From positions 1 to 26,151 of IMG/VR virus record IMGVR_UViG_3300026077_000022: a DNA stretch of 26,151 nt; one strand, 5' to 3'. Numbering within the stretch: the first letter of the stretch is position 1; each line of letters starts with the position of its first letter. The notes beneath the pieces were generated by a model. That model did no database searches, was not told the origin of the DNA, and saw only the letters and a program-made list of their open reading frames with translations. The position numbers and the translations under genes were made by a program. This document shows, in pieces, positions 21,801 to 26,151 of the stretch. The stretch comes from a virus.

Positions 21801-24800
21801 CTTTAATGATAATGAAGAATTAACATACACTCCAGATTCAACATTCATCGGAATTGCAGGTACAGCAATTTCCATAGGATCAACAGCAAATATTGCTGGA
21901 GTAGTAACTACTTTACTACCAAGTACTGTTTACGCAAAAGTTGTAGATGAAAATCAATTCCAATTATTTACAAGACCTGAATATGTTTTATCAGGTAATC
22001 CAGTAACATTTACAGGAATTGGTGCTGGTAATGCACATAAGTTGTCTATGAGAAAACAACTTACCAAAACTATCATTGGTTTGGATGGTGTTGTTCAGCA
22101 ACCTATTTCTTTCACTTCAATAACACATAATTTAGGAATCTTTGATGGATTTACACATAATAATGGCATTGGTATTGGACTATCACAATTTGTACTAAGT
22201 GGAATTGGTTCTGTTGCACCAAGAGATTTCCTTAAAATTGATGATGAGTATGTTAAAGTTACAGAAGTTGGATTTTCAAGCATACCTACTGGAGTTATAA
22301 ACGATTCGACTGATGTATCACTTGGTATTGCAACTCTACCAGTTGTTAAAGTTGATAGAGGTCAATTAGGTATCGCAGCAACTTCACACGCAGCAAACGC
22401 AACTGCAAGGGTTCATAGAGGAGCGTTCAATATAGTTGATAGTACAGTGTTCTTCTCCGATCCTCCAAAGGGTAATAATAGATCAAGAAGAGATGAAACT
22501 AACTTACCTTTTGTAAGAGCAAACTTTAGTGGCAGAACATTCTTAAGAAGTAACTACACAACAAATATGTTGTTTGATGATATCTCTGACAACTTCACAG
22601 GTATAGGTAAAACATATACCTTAACTGTTGGTGGTGCAAATACTTCTTCAGGTATTGGCGTAGGAAATGGAGTTCTATTCATCAATGGCGTATTCCAGAC
22701 TCCTAAAACTGTCAATAATACTGGAAGTAACTATGAATTTATTTCAGACACAACTGCTGGTATATCAACTGTACAGTTTAGTGGTATAACATCTACAAAC
22801 GGTGATTTTATTGTATCCGAATTTGATATAAACCAAAACCAAGTTCCTAGAGGTGGACTTATAGTTTCATTAGGTTCAACACCAGGCACAGGATATGCAC
22901 CACTACAAGGAGCAAAAGTAAAAGCATTTAAAGATGCAAATGGTGGAATTACAAGTGTTGTTGGTATCGCAACATCATCTGGTTTTAATCTTGGTATTCA
23001 AACCGCATCGTACGATAATATAACTGGTATTATTACAGTTACAACAGATAAGGTTCATGGTTTTGCACTTGAAAGACCAAACACAGTCAAACTTAAAGGA
23101 TTAGAGTTTAGATGTCCTAAGACAGTTGTTGGCACACCTACAAACGCAACTTACAATCCAGCAAATGGTGTACTGGTATTAACTATTGCTAATCATGGAT
23201 TGACAAATGGTGATGCAGTAGTTCTTGACACAGGTTCAATTTGCTTTACTTGTTCAAAAGATAGTAATAATTCAACTCATTGTTATCCTCGTGCGACTGA
23301 CCCTGCTGCTGGTCAATATTTAACAGTCAGTAACGTTACTACAAATACTTTCAGAGTTAATGTTGGTGCATCTGCTCCAAGTGATCAATATACTCATACA
23401 TTTGTTTCTGCTGCTGCAAACTCAGTTAAGACTATTGGTGGCGGTGGGTATGTTGGTGTTACAACTACAATTTTCCAAGACCACGAAAGACCTCTATTTG
23501 TTGTTGGTATAGTTTCTGATAGAACATTTGAAGTTCAAGCGGGTGCAAGTACAATACCACACACTTATCAAGGTGGCGGTAATGCATTCGAGTTCTTTGA
23601 AGATCTTACATTTGGTTCAGGATATCGTGGTGGTTCTGTTGCGATTGGTGTTACAGACCAAGCATATGTTCATAGATTTGTAAGTGCTGGTATCAATTCT
23701 ATTCGTAAGGGTAATTTTGCTGCAACAGGTGCAAATGCATTTACAGCAACAAACGCAGTTTATACATCTCATTCAGGACAATTAGTTCTAACAATACCAA
23801 ATCACGGATTGTCTACAAGTGATACAGTTGGTATTGACACTGGTGGATTAGTATTTAAATGCTCAAAAGATAACTTCTTCTCTGATCATCCATATCCTCG
23901 TTCAGTATCCAAGACAAGTTTCCCTAATTCAGATCCTATTGCTGGTATTCAAACTGCAATTGTTGCAACTACAAATAATACAATTACTTTAAATGTTGGT
24001 GCTGGAGGTGGCGGTGGAACGGGTGCACAAATATCTGCAGTAGTTGGTGCAGGTGGTACATTAGCACTAACAATTACTTCTGCTGGTTCAGGATATGTAA
24101 ATCCTGAAATTATTATACCAGAACCAAATTATGATAATTTACCAGTTATTGGTATATCAAGAGTTGGGCAGGGTTCAACTACGGACACAGGTTCAAACTT
24201 ATTAATTGATGTGAAAGTAAGTGCAGCGAAAACAACAGTAGGTATTGGTTCAACAACTTTTGAAATATCTGAATTTTCCATCGCAAGACCTGGTCATTCA
24301 TTCAAAGTTGGTGATAAATTCAAACCTGTTGGATTAGTTACAGCAGCACATCTATCTTCACCAATACAAGAGTTTGAATTAGAGGTTACTCAAATATTCC
24401 AAGATAAATTCTCATCTTGGCAATTCGGTGAAATAGACTTTATAGATTCAATAGGTAACTTACAAGATGGTTCAAGAACAAGATTCCCATTATTCTTCAA
24501 TGGACAATTACTAAGTTTTGAAAAAGACCTTAATAATGCTCGCTCACAATTAATTGATTTGAATGCTGTTCTTCTTATATTCATAAATGGTGTGTTACAA
24601 GAACCTGGTTCTTCATATACATTTGAAGGTGGCACAACATTTGAATTTGAGGAAGCACCAAGAGAAGAGGCAAAGGTTGATATATTCTTCTATAAGGGAC
24701 AGGATGGAGTTGATGTAGATACTGCAGATATTCAACAAACAGTTAAAATTGGTGATGAGGTTAGATTATTCAAGCATGCTGTTGGAGTTTCTACTTCACA

Positions 24801-26013
24801 ACAAGCAGAAAGAACAGTTAAAGAATTATTAGGTGCAAAACTTCTAGAGACTGACATTTATACTGGTGCAGGTATTGATGAAAAAAATATTAAACCACTT
24901 AGATGGACTAAACAAAAAGTCGATATCATCTTAGGTGGTAAGAAAATAGATAAGTCAAGAGAAATTCTTGAACCACAAGTTTATCCAACTTCAAAGATTA
25001 TCGGTGATTTTACATCAACATCTGGACAAGGAAGTACAAATGGAATATTTGTAGATGATGCAGAAGTATTCTTCTATGAAAAAGGAGATCATTTAAGTGC
25101 AAGTAATCCTGATGAGACTGATGGCGATTATAATTTAGAATACAGCACTGTAGATGCTCTTGTAACTTCTGGTGAAATTAACGTTGGTGCATCTGCAACA
25201 GCAATTGTATCCTCTGCAGGAACCATCACATCTCTTAATATAACAAACGCAGGTTCTGGATATGCGAGTGCAACGATTAAAATAAGTGCACCACCTGTTA
25301 TTGGAGTTGGAATTGGAAGTACAGCAACAGCTACTGCAACTATTACTAATGGCACAGTTACTTCAACATCAATCGTGAATCCTGGTTTAGGTTATTCAAA
25401 TCTAACACCCCCACAAGTAATTATTGATTTACCACAATTTAAGACAGAAAAAGTTACTTCTATAGACAACGTAGAGGGATTCACTGGTATCATAACTGGT
25501 ATCAGCACAACCACAGTAAGTGGTCAATCTGCACTTAAGTTCTTCTTTAGAGCAGATAAAACAGCAAATTCATTGTTAGTTGGTTATCCAGTGTTTATTA
25601 AAGATACAACAGTGGGAACTGGTATTACATCTGTTGATACTCATAATTCATCTATAGTAAGTATAGGTTCAACTTTCTTAGATAATATCTATAAGGTTCA
25701 TGCAATAACATCTACAGGTGAAAATGGTGAAATTACTTGCAATATTCTTAATGGTCAAACCACTGGAGTAGGAGCAGGATTAACAGGAAACTTTGATAAT
25801 ACTAATCCTGGCATCGCTACTCACTTAGGTCGAATCAGTTGGGGTAGATTATATAATGCATCAAGAAATAGTAGTCCTATTTCTATTGGAGTTACAGGAT
25901 TAACAGTCAATACAGGATTGACAACATTCCCAACTATACAAAGAAAGAACTACACTGTAGCATCTCTAAGGGGTCTTAGATCATCAGGTGCAATCAGAGT
26001 GTTTGGACTTTGA
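12829..26013 (+). CDS. Giant repeat-rich virion structural protein with YHYH domain, 4394 aa
   Basis: An uninterrupted 13.2-kb gene in the T4 gp7 position. The N-terminus (MSQIDKRIQVNTIIKNQLP) and a helical segment (about 164-244) look like a baseplate attachment region. Much of the rest is beta-rich repeats: about a dozen GxGY units (for example ITSAGSGY, ITNAGSGY, VTNTGIGY, VLEEGSGY), HGFxxGDxVxY...YFVxxVxxxxFQL units, INGVxQ units and LKIDDE...SHAA units. A YHYH domain covers about 1253-1345 (HSPIVGWAYDGNPIYGPFGY, then DLDIHNGRFGKTPEFPNG). Two adjacent copies of one module lie at 3439-3513 and 3642-3724. T4 gp7 has 1032 residues, so this may combine gp7-like wedge and fibre-like functions; that is inference. 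Start chosen for its strong GAGGAAAT site. Confidence 0.88.
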   Translation: MSQIDKRIQVNTIIKNQLPEFVVSDFPNATEFLKQYYISQEFQGGAQDLITNFDQYLKVENLVPEAVVGVTTISAAISTSDTTITVPSTKGFPSEYGLLKIDDEIISYTGITSTTFTGCIRGFSGITGYNVGISSSLLDINQESLKFNSTLAASHTSGSSLTNLSVLFLQEFFKKFKKTFLPGLENNDFADNLDVGNFSKFARSFYQSKGIEESVKILFKVLFGVEARVLDLEGNLIKPSDAEFIRREVVVADLITPNGEPQNLTGQTIFKSTDTSTNASVSEVEIIKRDGKNYFKLALFVGFSDRDLIEGVFTVPGNTKVLDDVTAGATIINVDSTVGFGTTGTIISGTNSEINYTSKSINQFFGCSGIGVGIGTADDIRANETIFGYENGDLSKRIDLRITGVLSELVPITDISLINEGENFFVKNIGEKIENDSENYKQIFANSWIYNTSSRFQVDIPVGGSTFTLRTPIDKSSLKVGDRFDILKRNEQVIAGSGTIASINVGLNQITVSNIAGFTQDANQLYDIRRKVEKVTSSGVNIFKGNESIIADTLSVYTDGNEDGYVASNSLPSYDITTDIIEETLTGGTAAGLDGFNPLNDRYSFINFNISRNLKFIQGDAVTYLPEGDGLVGLDTGRTYFVDPVLPEPGQDITKIRIFNSLAQIGSASTVQVGPTTSTSDVHRFVLEKHKSRTLDADKILRKIPLSQNLFVSSNQDIPTTDIGILINGVQVRSPISDNQIYFGPLESIDLLNSGSEYDVVNPPIVGIETSSGVGAAVEPIIQGTVKQVFVDPQEFDIDAIQSISLTGGNGSGCVLQPILGTRNRELLFDSRDIFFNGGVDIVNETITFKTAHNLDDGQLVYYGSNGNDPIGIGTAFDLLNQVAGTLSDGAPYFVRSINPTTVRIFNTRVDALFGTAGINTVGLSTDTSASGIHKFRTENKNTLVAIKVLEEGSGYTHRKLRVKPTGISTSLNVVTFKNHGFENGEIVEYSAETTAIQGLTTTSSYFINKLTNDTFQLADAGIGGTSTVDYNRGKYVNFTSSGEGFQIFNYPQIKVNVDVSYGSTITGDIIITPVVTGELIGGYLYEQGTNYGSTTLDKEVVPKVTIENGKFAEFKPIIVNGRITDVAVVNRGREYNSLPDIRVISTGSGAGAVVRPVIENGQVIDAIVTNTGIGYSSVSTEVRAFSRGSNGSYIARVRSLTLNNTHRFGDSFLSEKEDSLKFSILGYSQEIANNFEKTFSVNSNGEFNQITGHSPIVGWAYDGNPIYGPFGYSDPANINSDLKIIQPSYVTDINRVENRPAGYAAGFFVEDHVYNGTGDLDIHNGRFGKTPEFPNGVYAYFATVGLGTGTNKLEGQYPYFIGNTYRSPFIAENQLLNQDFDFNNSGLRRNTLPYNVDEKFAGNDFVTESYETIRQISKIESVTKGGVDGFTILNGGTGYKVGDITEFDDEGTNGSGFRAQVDEIVGIGISRIDTTITPFEGAVFEWKSGSEVQANFLPFIELNDQTSVAISGLSSSIVNLTDSFSVGIKTDKIGLAKSMTVGAVGGLIQDIYVTEIPNSIAIGGSLRVGSGNTSDVETLKVLNLHPLRKVIRVLRHTGIAHTLGSHVDVLNNKISIPVKTSKFNSEVNDIVYFNGPQSVGVGTTSGGAINVDRVTGEIKETVSIPTRTIHIPNHPFKTGQKLFLNKRVGANRFDVGKSPFVTEFKLPFLGANRTEVYVINKDENNIGLVTSRVGTATTSEGLFFYSKGSNTGISSGLYFFETDKEQITGDIDKIVTRVSTNVAAANTTTHNLVEGDIIRMNVVPNLNVGLGNTTPISVNYNEAFEKLIINPILFNAADVETNQIDIVDHGFETGDKVFYDGGATGLSTGTYFVNKVSSRRFQLSETIEDNRANPVRTVNITANTGGNNQSIGLINPRIDVVKNSKLNFGLTSSTLLNFDFKLFYDRQLTNEYLSSQDSPSFNVGTGGTIGIGTNNVDPVGAGLTVQYSASSPGRLYYGLTKGGFISTADTEVSNYSEIRFIDSKYNGEYKISNVTPDTFDISPEIPEFLSYNSGDCEKLEYSTKSTNVHGQIKDLNIISPGFNYKKLPQFKSVKSTNGTDANIIASSRNIGRIKKIRIVDIGYEYSSDKTLSPEAFISPVVNIDNLDIIDSVNIVSGGADYMSTPNLLVFNPVTNTVVDTLSLQAFTPNQTISKVDVLSPVTGLDSVVHKIISINNSNGVGINSLQVSNSGVVTCFLETPINGFENQPFAVGDQVYVEGIQRVGEAGIGATQGGISTNTSVEGTGYNSDNYNYQFFNVDDYIVGTQCILKFSTAGVTTNPGIAKTFQSGYATLINKKKYPVIEPVQSRGVFELKETLIVDSVITDLKVIEVRNDYIKIDGKFKIKKGDRIKGELSNVSAEITSIVDNQAKFTTDFSNRQDYGWLDDIGKLNEDYQVIPDNDYYQNLSYTVKSSVEWEKFVNPVNRLVHPSGLKNFADTAITSNLQVGVGSVRESNQTVVLDVGNVLELNDKQRVDAINNFDFARDFDTRVNGSKFLTFKNRTLTDFTRCKTNRVLLHDDISENFSSEGFESTNTVIEPLIEDFGNYLVQIVDPDNFDTQFTELVTLTTESNAFILEKSTDFTTVKLGDFDTEILATGTKNLLFTPTEKFTKDHDIKLLKIDFNTDLTGIGTNGIGSVDLTGINAGIGSTSVGFTTTTFAQFPKTDFNSLYATIFVQDSVTKEINYNEVIVDFDGVDTTIAETYIDTKTELSNSVVGVITARFENDFIKLQCENDRVNTLDLRANIVGLGTTTTGIGTYRFSVAGQPQGSERSARLESGYVTGTASTITYATLNKLVDSSVKSLVRVSCGETSAVHQVISIRDVDDILTVQYPFVSAGSTTGIGTFGGEISGDNINLRFYPDAEFESLIEVQSYNQILYTVSDFENTPPDLTYGTVNQQILLTTYDGAAGLRANKKDFVLKHKEVPIYSKTFNPAGTISTTTSTININSHFFNDNEELTYTPDSTFIGIAGTAISIGSTANIAGVVTTLLPSTVYAKVVDENQFQLFTRPEYVLSGNPVTFTGIGAGNAHKLSMRKQLTKTIIGLDGVVQQPISFTSITHNLGIFDGFTHNNGIGIGLSQFVLSGIGSVAPRDFLKIDDEYVKVTEVGFSSIPTGVINDSTDVSLGIATLPVVKVDRGQLGIAATSHAANATARVHRGAFNIVDSTVFFSDPPKGNNRSRRDETNLPFVRANFSGRTFLRSNYTTNMLFDDISDNFTGIGKTYTLTVGGANTSSGIGVGNGVLFINGVFQTPKTVNNTGSNYEFISDTTAGISTVQFSGITSTNGDFIVSEFDINQNQVPRGGLIVSLGSTPGTGYAPLQGAKVKAFKDANGGITSVVGIATSSGFNLGIQTASYDNITGIITVTTDKVHGFALERPNTVKLKGLEFRCPKTVVGTPTNATYNPANGVLVLTIANHGLTNGDAVVLDTGSICFTCSKDSNNSTHCYPRATDPAAGQYLTVSNVTTNTFRVNVGASAPSDQYTHTFVSAAANSVKTIGGGGYVGVTTTIFQDHERPLFVVGIVSDRTFEVQAGASTIPHTYQGGGNAFEFFEDLTFGSGYRGGSVAIGVTDQAYVHRFVSAGINSIRKGNFAATGANAFTATNAVYTSHSGQLVLTIPNHGLSTSDTVGIDTGGLVFKCSKDNFFSDHPYPRSVSKTSFPNSDPIAGIQTAIVATTNNTITLNVGAGGGGGTGAQISAVVGAGGTLALTITSAGSGYVNPEIIIPEPNYDNLPVIGISRVGQGSTTDTGSNLLIDVKVSAAKTTVGIGSTTFEISEFSIARPGHSFKVGDKFKPVGLVTAAHLSSPIQEFELEVTQIFQDKFSSWQFGEIDFIDSIGNLQDGSRTRFPLFFNGQLLSFEKDLNNARSQLIDLNAVLLIFINGVLQEPGSSYTFEGGTTFEFEEAPREEAKVDIFFYKGQDGVDVDTADIQQTVKIGDEVRLFKHAVGVSTSQQAERTVKELLGAKLLETDIYTGAGIDEKNIKPLRWTKQKVDIILGGKKIDKSREILEPQVYPTSKIIGDFTSTSGQGSTNGIFVDDAEVFFYEKGDHLSASNPDETDGDYNLEYSTVDALVTSGEINVGASATAIVSSAGTITSLNITNAGSGYASATIKISAPPVIGVGIGSTATATATITNGTVTSTSIVNPGLGYSNLTPPQVIIDLPQFKTEKVTSIDNVEGFTGIITGISTTTVSGQSALKFFFRADKTANSLLVGYPVFIKDTTVGTGITSVDTHNSSIVSIGSTFLDNIYKVHAITSTGENGEITCNILNGQTTGVGAGLTGNFDNTNPGIATHLGRISWGRLYNASRNSSPISIGVTGLTVNTGLTTFPTIQRKNYTVASLRGLRSSGAIRVFGL
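16585..16863 (+). other. YHYH domain inside the giant protein
   Basis: Residues about 1253-1345. It contains the family hallmarks GHSPIVGWAYDGNPIYGPFGY and, after a variable loop, a DLDIHNGRFGKTPEFPNG segment and YAYFAT. YHYH domains occur in many bacterial secreted proteins; their biochemical role is not well known. Here it is presumably exposed on the baseplate. Confidence 0.8.
23143..24000 (+). repeat. Duplicated module in the giant protein
   Basis: Copy 1 (23143-23367) and copy 2 (23752-24000) encode related modules: NGVLVLTIANHGLTNGD against SGQLVLTIPNHGLSTSD, TCSKDSNNSTHCYPR against KCSKDNFFSDHPYPR, and both end in NVG. The sequence between them contains YTHTFVSAAANSVK and YVHRFVSAGINSIR, a second paired element, so the unit of duplication is about 200 residues. 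A Gly-run (GAGGGGG) follows copy 2. Confidence 0.75.
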
Positions 26014-26025
26014 TTAAATTACCAC

Positions 26026-26033
26026 TATAAATA
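26026..26033 (+). promoter_or_regulatory. T4-type late promoter before the last gene
   Basis: Perfect TATAAATA, 12 nt after the giant gene stop and 25 nt before the next ATG. It matches the box before gp25. The following leader AAAAGGAAAAG supplies a purine-rich ribosome binding site. Confidence 0.88.
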
Positions 26034-26058
26034 AAAGGAAAAGAAAAGTTTAGATACA

Positions 26059-26151
26059 ATGTCAGCGATTATTACTGATCAATTTAGAATTCTGAACGCA
26101 AACAACTTTGTTGAATCAGTAGAAAACACAAATAATTCTTACTATGTTTTC
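26059..26151 (+). CDS. Start of a virion structural gene (probably gp8-like), cut by the window end
   Basis: Only the first 31 residues are present (MSAIITDQFRILNANNFVES, then VENTNNSYYVF). The pattern resembles the start of structural proteins that follow the large gene in T4-like cyanophages, where T4 has the baseplate wedge protein gp8. Assignment rests mainly on position (after gp25, gp6 and a gp7-position gene) and a dedicated late promoter, so it could be another baseplate or neck-region protein. Confidence 0.6.
   Translation, partial: MSAIITDQFRILNANNFVESVENTNNSYYVF

Noticed and set aside
12829-26013. Possible assembly fusion of several genes into the giant frame
   Set aside because: The frame is open throughout, repeat families extend from the N-terminal to the C-terminal part, and no internal start with a ribosome site or late promoter was noticed; long-read or proteomic data would settle it.

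Overview
This window is about 26 kb of a T4-like cyanophage (marine myovirus) genome, probably from a phage of Synechococcus or Prochlorococcus. All credible genes lie on the + strand. The identification rests on the baseplate genes gp25 and gp6, a phage-borne speD (S-adenosylmethionine decarboxylase, a known cyanophage auxiliary metabolic gene), T4-type late promoters (TATAAATA) before gp25 and before the last gene, and many tiny densely packed genes. The exact phage cannot be named from sequence alone.

Region 1 (1-7770) looks like an early, host-takeover region: 21 small, mostly acidic genes, usually one or two per transcript. Recognisable ones are a DUF1281/Api92-like protein, an ArdA-like antirestriction protein, a MutH/Sau3AI-type nuclease, a GIY-YIG/T5orf172-type protein, a HEXXH metallopeptidase-like protein and a phage protein of the YNGWSNYETWNV type. 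Almost every gene or gene pair has its own sigma70-like promoter (TTGCAT, 16-17 nt, TATAAT). Three repeating features stand out: (i) eight copies of a 20-bp dyad (8 + 4 + 8) ending a constant 8-9 bp before the -35 position; (ii) -35 elements that lie in the loop or arm of a GC-rich hairpin, so the terminator of one gene is fused to the promoter of the next; (iii) a short leader with a C-rich CCCCT/CCCTT element just before the ATG in place of a Shine-Dalgarno sequence.

Region 2 (7772-10447) is a compact run of overlapping genes: an AbrB-like small protein, a GT-A-fold glycosyltransferase with its own TTGACA promoter, two tiny single-pass membrane peptides, small conserved proteins and speD, linked by ATGA/TAATG overlaps.

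Region 3 (10450-26151) is the late baseplate module: late promoter, gp25, gp6, then one 13.2-kb gene for a 4394-residue repeat-rich protein with a YHYH domain, occupying the place T4 gives to gp7. A second late promoter and the start of the next structural gene close the window.

The most novel material is the regulatory grammar of region 1 and the architecture of the giant baseplate-associated protein.
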